Source: Bacteroides sp.
GTDB lineage: Bacteria > Bacteroidota > Bacteroidia > Bacteroidales > Muribaculaceae
DNA: 64,000 nucleotides
Assembly: GCA_014801735.1 (NCBI GenBank)
Contig: JAAVDO010000006.1
Span: forward strand, 1 to 64,000
Reading direction: 5' to 3'
The notes beneath the pieces were generated by a model. The model was not told the DNA's origin. It saw nothing but the letters and a program-made list of their open reading frames with translations, and searched no databases. A program made the translations under genes and the position numbers. Shown in pieces: positions 18,155 through 26,355 of this stretch (its first letter is position 1; every line of letters begins with the position of its first letter).

Positions 18155-18300
18155 CGATCAGTAAATAACAATTTTAAGACATCGAATTTCGGCTTGCAGA
18201 GTGGTCTGGGTAGGACGTATGCAATTTCTTCCAAGACATTCTTTATCGGCGATTTAGCTCTCTTGCCGAGTTTCAATATACTGATAGCCTTAATATTCAT
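18133..18300 (-). CDS. possible 55-residue basic small protein
   Basis: An ATG at 18300 opens 55 codons on the minus strand, ending at a TAA (18135-18133). The product is Lys/Arg-rich (LGKRAKSPIK, PRPLCKPKFD, ending RKVTKNP). It lies opposite the GLPGLI leader and covers that operon's second promoter. I find no promoter for it and no known family, and an open frame of this size can occur by chance. Confidence 0.2.
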   Translation of the reverse strand: MNIKAISILKLGKRAKSPIKNVLEEIAYVLPRPLCKPKFDVLKLLFTDRKVTKNP

Positions 18301-18425
18301 AACTTTAATAGAGAAAGCGGTCAGGCTTTTCTTTAAAATTACTGATTATTAGAGCTTTTCGAAAGAGACAACCAATTAAGAACCAAAGAAATAACCAACA
18401 AATTAAGTTTTCACATCTACTAAAA

Positions 18426-19334
18426 ATGATTATCAATAAAATATCTCTACGATATGCTGCATTTATTGCCGCTCTTACATATATAAGTCTGTCATCGACG
18501 AGTCTTTTTGCTCAGCGAAAAGACTCTGACGCAAAAATATCTCACTCCAATTATGTGAGAGCGGCAATAGGGCAAAGGGTAAAGGTATCTGATGCGAAAG
18601 TTCGCATCAGATACGCTTTCAACCCCGAGGATATAAAAGACAAGTCTACATGGATTGACGAAGGGCAGCTGAAAATTGCACCCGACATGACTGACTACAG
18701 CAGTTTCTTTGTCGAAGTCAATGAAGACAGTCTGGCTCGCTGGTTCGATACTCACGGTAGGAATGTTGCTTATCCACCTGCACGTTGGATTCAAGGTCAT
18801 CGTCCTGATTATTGGATAGAATACCAGTATTCACAGATAACTACGAAGGATGGGATCCTGACCGAATGGGCAACCATGCCGAGAGCTCTTGATTCGGAAA
18901 ACCTATACTATACAGAGAGCCTGCCACTTTTCAATTGGCAGATTGGAACAGAAACAGCCACTGTGTGCGGCTATGAGTGCATCAAGGCCACATGCCATTG
19001 GCGTGGACGTGATTTCACTGCGTGGTTTACTCCCGACATTCCGGTTGAATATGGGCCCTGGAAGTTCGGCGGCCTGCCCGGCCTGATCATGAAGATATCC
19101 GACAAAGATGGCATATATACTTTTGAAGCCGTAGCTGTTGAAAACGGTAATTTCCCGATCTATGCGCCAAGAGGCAATCAGTACAAGCCTTCAACCCGCG
19201 ATAAGGTCTGGAAGCTCCAAAGGGCATTGAACGAGAATTATTTCAAGGCTGCAGATCAATCGGTGATAAACGCAAAGACCGGACGCGTGATATCCTCACG
19301 TCAGCACTCCTATACTCAACTTGAGATAGAGTAA
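18426..19334 (+). CDS. GLPGLI family protein
   Basis: This 302-residue exported protein has a signal peptide (residues 1-29, ending LFAQ) and the defining motif within KFGGLPGLIMKI, preceded by the usual block ATCHWRGRDFTAWFTPDIPV. The family is secreted or periplasmic, found in Bacteroidetes, and of unknown biochemical function. As is typical, it sits directly before a TonB-receptor-like barrel gene (12-bp gap), so the two probably work together, perhaps in export or metal/peptide handling at the outer membrane. That role is inference. Confidence 0.93.
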   Translation: MIINKISLRYAAFIAALTYISLSSTSLFAQRKDSDAKISHSNYVRAAIGQRVKVSDAKVRIRYAFNPEDIKDKSTWIDEGQLKIAPDMTDYSSFFVEVNEDSLARWFDTHGRNVAYPPARWIQGHRPDYWIEYQYSQITTKDGILTEWATMPRALDSENLYYTESLPLFNWQIGTETATVCGYECIKATCHWRGRDFTAWFTPDIPVEYGPWKFGGLPGLIMKISDKDGIYTFEAVAVENGNFPIYAPRGNQYKPSTRDKVWKLQRALNENYFKAADQSVINAKTGRVISSRQHSYTQLEIE

Positions 19335-19346
19335 CTCCCTATTTTT

Positions 19347-21980
19347 ATGAAAGTTCAATCCAGATTTCTAATCACCATACTGCTTTTTACTTGTGCGCAG
19401 ATTGTCTGTGCGCAAGTAAAATTGCATGGTAGAGTCTCTGATATATCAGGGCAGCCCCTCGAAGCAATGATTACAGTGTTTGATGGAGGCAAGATTGTGG
19501 CGCATACAATGGCTAATGAGTCGGGAGAATATGTACTTGATTTTACAGCAAAGTCTGACAGCATCACAATCAGGGCCTCGATGCTGGGATATTCTACTCT
19601 TAAGAAAGCTATCCCAGCCGTTTCGAGGCGCATTGATCTCACTCTTCAAGGCGGAAAGGAATTGAAGGAGGTTGTTGTTGTTGCCGATAAAGTTACCGAG
19701 CGAGGCGACACCATAAATTACAATGTTGCGGCGTTCAAGGATGAGTCTGACCGTGTTATCGGTGATGTTATAAAAAAGATGCCGGGATTAGAAGTCAGTG
19801 AGTCTGGGCGGATCAGTTTCAATGGTAAGGAGGTGAAAAATTTCTATGTGGAGGATATGGACCTTCTGCAGGGAAGATACGGTATAGCGACCAATAATGT
19901 TTCGGCCAATGATGTGGCATCTGTCCAGGTATATCAGAATCATCAGCCTATAAGAGCTCTGAAAGATATAACATCTTCCGAAGATATAACCATCAATCTC
20001 AAACTAAAATCGTTAGCTAAAGGTACATGGACGGTTTCGGCTATGGGCGGAGGCGGTTATAAACCGGCATTATGGGCTGCCGAACTTATAGCCATGTATT
20101 TTGGCCGGAAAGTACAGAATCTCTCATCCTATAAGGGAAACAATAGCGGAATAGATGTCAATAGCGAATTACAGTCAAAAACCGACGACAATCTTCAGAG
20201 ATTCACTAATAAGGCTCCGCTGTCAGTCATATCGCCGCCAACTCCCGGCATAGCGCCGAGGCGATATATAGATAATAAGTCGAACGCTGTCAGTATAAAT
20301 CAGATCGTAAAAACTGATTCGCTCACCACATTGAATGTCAACATTGGTTATTACTATGACCAACTGCGTAAAAGCGGAGTTTCGCTATCGCAGCAGTATG
20401 AACCGTTAGCCGGCAACTATCGCAGCATATTTCAGGAGATAAAGTCATGTGGCTATATCAACTCATTATCTGGTGCCATCGCAGTTAATAGAAATGGAGA
20501 TGATATGTATCTGAAAAATTCTCTTGACATAAAAGCTAACTGGAACCGAGATATAGCAAACGCCGCAATATCAAGCAGCTTTACAACCGGTGTAACTGCA
20601 GCAGATCAGCATCTCGACAATCCAACTCTTGAACTGATCGACCGCCTAAATCTGATCAGGAAAAGTGGAAAGCGTGCATGGGAATTCTATCTTACTACAG
20701 GGTGGAACCACAGGCCGCAGTCTTTATCGGTTGATAGGGGTAAAGATGAATCATCACTAAATTCAAATCTAATTCAAAATTATACCACCGACGCAGCATT
20801 GGCGCATCTCTTTTCGTCACATAGCCTGATGATGGACAAGGTTAGGCTTTATACCGGTCTGTTCGCTGATTTCGATTTGGAAAATGTCAGGTCAGAATTA
20901 TCCGGAATGGAATTGACAGACAAGAACTCGATGCAAAATGATTTTCTCTTTGGTAAGTTGGATATGGGTATTCAACCGAAACTATCCTATTTATTTCGAC
21001 ACCTATACATGGAACTGACACTCCCGCTCTCATACAACCGGCAATGGCTTGGTGACCGTCTTGACAACTCGCTGTCGCAAGGGTGGAACTACATTAGTTT
21101 CATGCCTCAGATGCATATAACCTATACGATGGGACGCAACTGGCTGGCTTTTGATCTGAATTACAACCGGATGAGAGATAATTCCCAACGGGCTGCGAGA
21201 GGAATTGTTATGACCGACTACCTGTCATTCAGGAGATCTGAGATAGAACGTACGATAGTAGATGAAACATGGTCAACGGCCATAGTTTACCGCTTTTCAA
21301 ATCCGTTCAGACAGATATTCGGTCATGCTGGTATATCTTGGAATCAGTTTAGGCATAACAACATCTCAGGTTATGAGTACGATGGGTTGGCTACTGCAAT
21401 GGTAACCATGCCATTGCGAAATACATCAAATAGATATTCCGTCACCGCAAACTTAAACAAGGGACTCGGATTTTGGGGTACAACCATAAAGATGGGAGCG
21501 AGTGCGTCGCTATACAGGAGGCATTCTTTGATAGATGAGTCGCTTTTTGCTTTCAGCACAAAAAACTGGAGCGGCAGCGTAATTATGTCGACAACACCTG
21601 CACAATGGATGGGTATCGCATTTGCATTCGCATATGGCCAGAACAGGAGCGAGACCGACGGTGTCGAGACCAATTCTCCATGGGTACGCACATGGACCGG
21701 TAGAGCCGATATCAACTTTTATCTTACAAAAAATCTCATAGTGAATGTTTCAGCTGAAAACAACTACAATAATCTGAATTCAGGCGACAAAAACGTTTGG
21801 TTTGGAGATTCAAGAATAACTTATCGACGAGGAAGGTTTGAATGGAATCTGGCATTTAATAATATTTTCAACTTCAAATCATTCACAAAAGTGAACTATA
21901 CTGCTATGGATATCTATACCAGTACATACAAACTCCGCGAACGTAATGTTATGTTTACGATGAGGATGAAATTATTATAA
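19347..21980 (+). CDS. outer membrane beta-barrel protein with carboxypeptidase-like regulatory domain
   Basis: This 877-residue protein has a signal peptide (1-22, ending CAQ), a carboxypeptidase-regulatory-like Ig fold (about 24-105, LHGRVSDISGQPLEAMITVF), a plug-like domain (about 107-220, with VIGDVIKKMPGLEVSESG and KEVKNFYVEDMDLL), and a long barrel of alternating aromatic strands to the C-terminus. It resembles the TonB-dependent-receptor-like barrels that accompany GLPGLI proteins. The substrate is unknown. The 3' end overlaps a minus-strand frame by 26 bases. Confidence 0.88.
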   Translation: MKVQSRFLITILLFTCAQIVCAQVKLHGRVSDISGQPLEAMITVFDGGKIVAHTMANESGEYVLDFTAKSDSITIRASMLGYSTLKKAIPAVSRRIDLTLQGGKELKEVVVVADKVTERGDTINYNVAAFKDESDRVIGDVIKKMPGLEVSESGRISFNGKEVKNFYVEDMDLLQGRYGIATNNVSANDVASVQVYQNHQPIRALKDITSSEDITINLKLKSLAKGTWTVSAMGGGGYKPALWAAELIAMYFGRKVQNLSSYKGNNSGIDVNSELQSKTDDNLQRFTNKAPLSVISPPTPGIAPRRYIDNKSNAVSINQIVKTDSLTTLNVNIGYYYDQLRKSGVSLSQQYEPLAGNYRSIFQEIKSCGYINSLSGAIAVNRNGDDMYLKNSLDIKANWNRDIANAAISSSFTTGVTAADQHLDNPTLELIDRLNLIRKSGKRAWEFYLTTGWNHRPQSLSVDRGKDESSLNSNLIQNYTTDAALAHLFSSHSLMMDKVRLYTGLFADFDLENVRSELSGMELTDKNSMQNDFLFGKLDMGIQPKLSYLFRHLYMELTLPLSYNRQWLGDRLDNSLSQGWNYISFMPQMHITYTMGRNWLAFDLNYNRMRDNSQRAARGIVMTDYLSFRRSEIERTIVDETWSTAIVYRFSNPFRQIFGHAGISWNQFRHNNISGYEYDGLATAMVTMPLRNTSNRYSVTANLNKGLGFWGTTIKMGASASLYRRHSLIDESLFAFSTKNWSGSVIMSTTPAQWMGIAFAFAYGQNRSETDGVETNSPWVRTWTGRADINFYLTKNLIVNVSAENNYNNLNSGDKNVWFGDSRITYRRGRFEWNLAFNNIFNFKSFTKVNYTAMDIYTSTYKLRERNVMFTMRMKLL

Positions 21981-22125
21981 AATTCTGAGTACCCGAAATA
22001 TCCCAGTCGCTCCAAATTTGAGAAACCTGAGATTCAATATCGAAGTGCAAAATTTCCGATCTGAATAGCCCCGATATTTTTTGAGGATTAAGGCTTACAA
22101 GCGCAAACCGCTCGAATTCTTCCAT
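21955..22125 (-). CDS. possible 56-residue small protein
   Basis: ATG at 22125 opens 56 codons to a TAA at 21957-21955 (it includes FRSEILHFDIES and WSDWDISG). The frame runs through repeat B and overlaps the end of the barrel gene. It lies downstream of a leftward promoter (22259-22252). In copy A the same frame is broken, which argues that the repeat is not coding there. No family is recognised. Confidence 0.25.
   Translation of the reverse strand: MEEFERFALVSLNPQKISGLFRSEILHFDIESQVSQIWSDWDISGTQNFIIISSSS
22026..22095. repeat. interspersed ~70-bp repeat, copy B
   Basis: Bases 22026-22070 are identical to 17320-17364, and the similarity continues more weakly to 22095. It is in direct orientation to copy A, 4.7 kb away. 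Confidence 0.85.
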
Positions 22126-22251
22126 CACTAAGCTGAAATAATTCTTCTCAATATATCAATCTTTAAATCCAAAATGTCAATGTTCGTTTGTTGAGGATCC
22201 AACCGTGTTAGATCCTCAGCGACTCTCGCGGCCTAAGGCCTGAAGTCGTTG

Positions 22252-22302
22252 CAAAGTTAGTATCGGCTATTGCCTCATAGGGTGCGCACCTGCCCCTAAC
22301 GT
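22252..22302 (-). promoter_or_regulatory. leftward promoter with the 17-bp shared element
   Basis: On the minus strand the sequence TTAGGGGCAGGTGCGCA (with ACG before it, as in the dnaN copy) covers 22302-22283, and TAACTTTG lies at 22259-22252, 23 bases beyond the element. No TTG is found at -33. Transcription would run left from about 22245 into a gap with no recognised gene, so the product may be a small RNA or the 56-residue frame. Confidence 0.6.
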
Positions 22303-22306
22303 GCTA

Positions 22307-22343
22307 CAAAAATGCCCCGCACCGGGAAGTTCCGATGCAGGGC
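22307..22343 (-). terminator. terminator of the fucosidase operon
   Basis: On the minus strand a 12-bp stem (22343-22332 with 22325-22314, two G-T pairs) with a 6-base loop is followed by ATTTTT. It lies 26 bases after the stop of the CBM9/GHL10 gene. Confidence 0.88.
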
Positions 22344-22368
22344 TGATATTCAGTTGATTTCAGCGTTA

Positions 22369-24423
22369 TCAGTTGGCAGGAATAAGATTATGGGTATCCA
22401 AATATTCCTTGAGTTCTTTAAGTTGCTGATCATCAGGACCGTCGAAGAACGACACACCGGCTGCGCCATTTGAGTAGGCTTCCTCCAGAGCTTTAACGAA
22501 GTCTTTTCCCTTAAGATCCGGACACATCAGGCCGGCATAGAGCGAGGCTCGGCCATTGATAGCGGCCACGCCCTCCTCAACTGAGCGACCTATCCATTCC
22601 GGACCCTCATAATAGAATCCGTTGTAGATCATGGGGAAGTAGGCATCAAGATTCCAGTTGCCCCAGTCCTGGCGAACCATTCTCTTGGCCATTGACGGGC
22701 CTGGGAACACTGCTGCTGAGAGATACTTATCGTTACCACGCACTGAATCGGCTATATGCTTTACAACACGTGTAATAGCATCCAGACGGAAGTTGATCCA
22801 CGATTGATCTTCCATCGGGAACTCTACCTCAAGAGGATCACGGCCGGTGAGAGCCTTGAAGTTGGCACGGCATAGTTCGCAGTAGCAGAAATCATATTCC
22901 GGCAATTCCTTGGTCTGCTCAATACCATAGTTCTGCCACAGACTCACGGGAAGGATCACGTCTGGGAAGCGGACATAGTCGAGATGCATACCGTCAACAT
23001 ACGGTAGATTGGCATCTTTCAGATAGTCTTCTGCCAGATATTCTGCCACTTCAGGATGAGAGGGGCACAAGAACCTGTAATAGTCTACGTAAGGAGGATT
23101 GTCGTAGCACGACTCCCCTTTCTTGTTTACGGCAAACCATTCAGGATGCTTGTCAAGCAGCTCGCGGCGGTTCATTGTCCATTTCCAATAGTGAGCCTGC
23201 AGACCCGCTTCCTTACAGAGCTTATAAGCTTTCTCGTCATAACCTTCAAAGAGGACGGCGCTGATACCGGCATCGTGAAGTTTTTTGAAATATTCGCTGT
23301 ATTCGCGGTCTGACCACTCCGGCTTGAGGCGCATCCAGGCCCAGTTTTTCACAACTCGGGGTTTGATCTTTTCAATTGAGAAGCGACCATCCTGGTTTAT
23401 GCGGTATATTTCCTGCGACGCAGGAACGGTTACAGTCATATCAAAAGCCGAGTTGGTAGCATCAACCGTGATTGAACCGCCATCTGGCAGCAGAGCCATA
23501 TCTTCGGGGGTCAGGAAAAAGTCGTCGGCCTTGCGGATATAGTTGCCTTTTTTCGAATGTTCGTCAAGCTGAGCATAGAACAGTGCCCACACAAGTTTGT
23601 AGGCATTCATGTCATACTTCTGGATACTCTTTGCGGCCTGTGTGCCTACTGTTGCATCAATGAAGTTGAGGAAACCCCAGCGTTCGGGCATGTGCATGTC
23701 TATGCGTCCTGTCGGACTCCATACCCAGTTGTCTTCTTTATCCGAACCGGGGGTCCACTCTACGCGTGAAAAGTTGATACGCCACACTTTCAGATCCTTG
23801 GGATTTGTAAAGTCACGCTTTAGTGCGGCGAATGGAATAGCCATCTCGACATACCAGGCCTTGTCGGTATCGGTTGTCTTGTTGAGAGTACCGTCATGCG
23901 ACACAGCAAGTTGCAGTCCTTCGCAATTCCAAGGAATAAAGAAACTGCCACCGCTCCTGTAAGGCTTATCAAGCGTCAGGTCAAAAACAACACCACGGGC
24001 GTTGTTTTCGATCTCGAAGTAATTGAGTCCGTCTCCGTCAGGATCGAGAAACACTTCAAAATCATTGTCATGATAGATGATAGTGTCGCGTTGTGTCAGG
24101 TTGGCAACGATGTTTTTCTCTTCAAGGCAGGCGCCTATATAGAGATTTTCTTCGTCCCAAAGCATCTTCACCCATGTTTTCTGAGCGGGAACAGGCTTCG
24201 AGTCGCCTTCAATGTCAACAAAATTCTGAGTTGGCAGAGCCTTTTTCCAGGCGCCCTCATTAAGCTTACCGTCCACTTTGATTTTTCCGTCTGTTCTGAA
24301 ACAGTCATAAGCACGTGGCTCGGTAAGGCGTGGAGCATAGCGGGATGTAAGCGACTCAGCCTGCATGGTGATGGCCGAAAGCGCAGTGATTCCCAATGCT
24401 GCTAAACACTTTGCGTAATGCAT
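22369..24423 (-). CDS. secreted CBM9-like/GHL10-type putative glycoside hydrolase
   Basis: This 684-residue protein has a signal peptide (about 1-22), a CBM9-like sugar-binding domain (about 40-265: IKVDGKLNEGAWKKA, LWDEENLYIGACLEE, DNDFEVFLDPDGDG, WYVEMAIPFAAL) and a C-terminal TIM-barrel-like domain (about 350-680) of the GHL10/COG1649 type (HYWKWTMNRREL, HPEWFAVNKKGE, YVDGMHLDYVRFP). GHL10 proteins are predicted glycosidases without an assigned GH number. The start lies 4 bp after the fucosidase stop, so the two are co-transcribed and probably act on the same fucosylated glycan. The linkage cleaved is not known. Confidence 0.82.
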   Translation of the reverse strand: MHYAKCLAALGITALSAITMQAESLTSRYAPRLTEPRAYDCFRTDGKIKVDGKLNEGAWKKALPTQNFVDIEGDSKPVPAQKTWVKMLWDEENLYIGACLEEKNIVANLTQRDTIIYHDNDFEVFLDPDGDGLNYFEIENNARGVVFDLTLDKPYRSGGSFFIPWNCEGLQLAVSHDGTLNKTTDTDKAWYVEMAIPFAALKRDFTNPKDLKVWRINFSRVEWTPGSDKEDNWVWSPTGRIDMHMPERWGFLNFIDATVGTQAAKSIQKYDMNAYKLVWALFYAQLDEHSKKGNYIRKADDFFLTPEDMALLPDGGSITVDATNSAFDMTVTVPASQEIYRINQDGRFSIEKIKPRVVKNWAWMRLKPEWSDREYSEYFKKLHDAGISAVLFEGYDEKAYKLCKEAGLQAHYWKWTMNRRELLDKHPEWFAVNKKGESCYDNPPYVDYYRFLCPSHPEVAEYLAEDYLKDANLPYVDGMHLDYVRFPDVILPVSLWQNYGIEQTKELPEYDFCYCELCRANFKALTGRDPLEVEFPMEDQSWINFRLDAITRVVKHIADSVRGNDKYLSAAVFPGPSMAKRMVRQDWGNWNLDAYFPMIYNGFYYEGPEWIGRSVEEGVAAINGRASLYAGLMCPDLKGKDFVKALEEAYSNGAAGVSFFDGPDDQQLKELKEYLDTHNLIPAN

Positions 24424-24427
24424 TGGC

Positions 24428-25813
24428 TTACTTGTTATTCGTGGTTGTTAATTCATTATCGTTAAAGCTCATCACCTGACCCGAACCGCGATAAAGTTTC
24501 ACTGGTTCCTCCATTTCAAGAGCAAGCACTGTGATCTGAGGATCAAGCACATCTTCAGGCACGTCTATATAATATACTCCGGGCACTTCACTCCAGGAAA
24601 TATCATTATACTGCTTCCAGGTAAGATTCTTGTCTGTACCTACAACGCGGATGTTCTTGATGCGGCTCTTAAGACCTTTCACCTCCAGTGGTCCTGTAGG
24701 ACGGTAAGGAAGATAGACATACAAGATATTTCCGTCATGGTTAAGCGAGGTATAGCCTTGTACATGTCCGGCTGGTATACCCGCCTGTGTCTCATAGATA
24801 GCCTCCTCATGCTTTTTGGTCCAGCGACCGAGATTTTCGAGTATCGCCACCTGTTCTTCCGGTATCGTACCATCCGCTTTAGGACCGATATCAAGGAGCA
24901 GATTACCACCCATACTGATACAGTCGACCAGCATGCGCAAAACGGTCATCGGATCCTTGTAGTTGTTGTCTGCGATGCGGTAGCCCCATGAATCATTCAT
25001 GGTCATGCAAGTCTCCCACCATTTTGACTCAGGACGTACAACGGGGACTCCGAGTTCGGGTGTGGCATAGTCGCCGTGTCCCTGAATGCGGGAGTTGATT
25101 ATAACATTAGGATTGTAGCTTCTCAGCAGCTCCACCACACCGGGTGCATTCCATTCATCCGACGAATGTTCCCAGTCACCGTCAAACCAGTATAGGTCTG
25201 GATTCCAGGTGCTGCTCAACTCCGTTAACTGCGCGTTATTGAAATCAAGAAAATGTTGCCATTTTTTGGGATTGGCCTTGATGTCATATTTCGGAGGTTT
25301 GTCGCGGTATGTTTCAGGATAGTCCTCTCTGGGCCAGTCAATCAGCGAATAATAAAAGCCGAGTTTCAGGCCCTGGTCGCGGACGGCATCGGCAAAAGGC
25401 GCAATCACATCGCGTTTTGCAGGACTACTCTTAACCGCACTGACATCACCTGCCTTGGTGTCCCAAAGAGCGAAGCCATCGTGATGCTTGGTTGTGATCA
25501 CAGTATATTTGGCACCGCTGTCCTTAATCAGCTTAGCCCAATACTCCGGATCATAATTTTCTGCGGTAAATGCCTCAGCCTGCTTCATGTAATCAGGCAA
25601 GGAGATATGCCCGTTATGGAAAGCCCAGCTTTCTGATGTTTCACCTTTCGAATAAACACCCCAGTGGATGAAAACGCCAAGTTTCGCCTTGGAGAACCAG
25701 TCCATCCGCTCAGCTTTCTGCTCGGGAGTCTCAGGGGTGGAAGGAGCTCCGAGGGCGACCGTCGGCACGGCCGATAGCATTAGCGCTGTTGTAAGTATAG
25801 ATTTGAGGTCCAT
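24428..25813 (-). CDS. alpha-L-fucosidase, GH29
   Basis: This exo-enzyme removes alpha-linked L-fucose by a retaining mechanism. From the ATG at 25813 it has 461 residues with a signal peptide (about 1-22). GH29 features are WFSKAKLGVFIHWGVYS, TTKHHDGFALWDT, and the nucleophile Asp in YWFDGDWE (D211). The ATG at 25813 is chosen over a TTG at 25834 because that TTG lies inside the -7 box of the promoter. It is first in a two-gene operon. Host mucin glycans are a likely substrate by analogy with gut relatives. Confidence 0.94.
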   Translation of the reverse strand: MDLKSILTTALMLSAVPTVALGAPSTPETPEQKAERMDWFSKAKLGVFIHWGVYSKGETSESWAFHNGHISLPDYMKQAEAFTAENYDPEYWAKLIKDSGAKYTVITTKHHDGFALWDTKAGDVSAVKSSPAKRDVIAPFADAVRDQGLKLGFYYSLIDWPREDYPETYRDKPPKYDIKANPKKWQHFLDFNNAQLTELSSTWNPDLYWFDGDWEHSSDEWNAPGVVELLRSYNPNVIINSRIQGHGDYATPELGVPVVRPESKWWETCMTMNDSWGYRIADNNYKDPMTVLRMLVDCISMGGNLLLDIGPKADGTIPEEQVAILENLGRWTKKHEEAIYETQAGIPAGHVQGYTSLNHDGNILYVYLPYRPTGPLEVKGLKSRIKNIRVVGTDKNLTWKQYNDISWSEVPGVYYIDVPEDVLDPQITVLALEMEEPVKLYRGSGQVMSFNDNELTTTNNK

Positions 25814-25831
25814 AATAGGTATAATTTCTTG

Positions 25832-25862
25832 CAAATCTACAAATTTATTGTATAAATAGCAA
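25832..25862 (-). promoter_or_regulatory. promoter of the fucosidase operon
   Basis: On the minus strand TTG (25862-25860), 20 bases, TAGATTTG (25839-25832). The start site would be near 25825, leaving a leader of only about a dozen bases before the ATG at 25813. Confidence 0.8.
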
Positions 25863-25951
25863 GCACTTAATGTTAATGAGATAAAATAAGAATCGGAAGT
25901 GGCTACACTATGATAGACACTCCCGATTGTGAATTGATTTCGCCGACTTTA

Positions 25952-26332
25952 TCAGGCAAGAGTAGCGATGGTCTCGATTTCTACGAGAACCTGCTTGGGC
26001 AGCTCACGGACGGCAACAGCCGAACGGGCAGGGAAAGGAGCGGTAAACTCCTGACCGTAAACTTCATTCATCTCGCCAAAGAGGCTCATATCGGCCAGAA
26101 AGACGGTAGTCTTCACAACATTGTCGATGCTGATACCGGCTTCCTTGAGGATAGCTTTGATGTTGCTGATCGACTGAGCTGTCTGGGCCTTTATACCCTC
26201 GGGGATAGTGCCGTCGGCAGGATTCAGAGGAATCTGACCGCTGATAAAGAGAATGTCGCCGCACTTGATGGCCTGGCTGTAGGGACCGATAGCTGCGGGA
26301 GCCTCGGTGGTAGCAATCTGAGTCTTATTCAT
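25952..26332 (-). CDS. ridA: RidA family enamine/imine deaminase
   Basis: RidA hydrolyses reactive 2-aminoacrylate and related imines released by PLP enzymes. The 126-residue length and blocks AIGPYSQAIKCGDILFISGQ, FLADMSLFGEMNEVY and PARSAVAVRELPK (with the substrate-binding Arg) followed by VEIE are typical. It lies 23 bp downstream of the yihY homologue on the same strand and may be the last gene of the long operon. Confidence 0.95.
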   Translation of the reverse strand: MNKTQIATTEAPAAIGPYSQAIKCGDILFISGQIPLNPADGTIPEGIKAQTAQSISNIKAILKEAGISIDNVVKTTVFLADMSLFGEMNEVYGQEFTAPFPARSAVAVRELPKQVLVEIETIATLA

Positions 26333-26355
26333 GATTGATAACTGGTTTGGTTATG

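Larger units (their letters stand above)
17242..18425. other. long region without an intact gene
   Basis: Between the lipoprotein and GLPGLI genes lie the lipoprotein promoter, repeat copy A, the IS30 remnant, two tandem rightward promoters (18063-18091 and 18125-18154) and a leader of about 265 nt. A 66-codon rightward frame at 18152 begins inside the -7 box of the second promoter and is not credible. Confidence 0.75.
21981..22368. other. intergenic region with repeat B, the shared element and a leftward promoter
   Basis: This 388-base stretch holds repeat copy B (22026-22095), a minus-strand 56-codon frame (21955-22125), a leftward promoter with the 17-bp element (22252-22302) and the terminator of the fucosidase operon (22307-22343). 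Two hairpins (22192-22218 and the GGCC-TAA-GGCC palindrome at 22231-22241) lie in the first 60 bases of the leftward transcript. Confidence 0.75.

Noticed and set aside
18152..18352. 66-codon rightward frame in the GLPGLI leader
   Set aside because: Its TTG start lies inside the TAACTTTG box of the promoter, so the message cannot include it.
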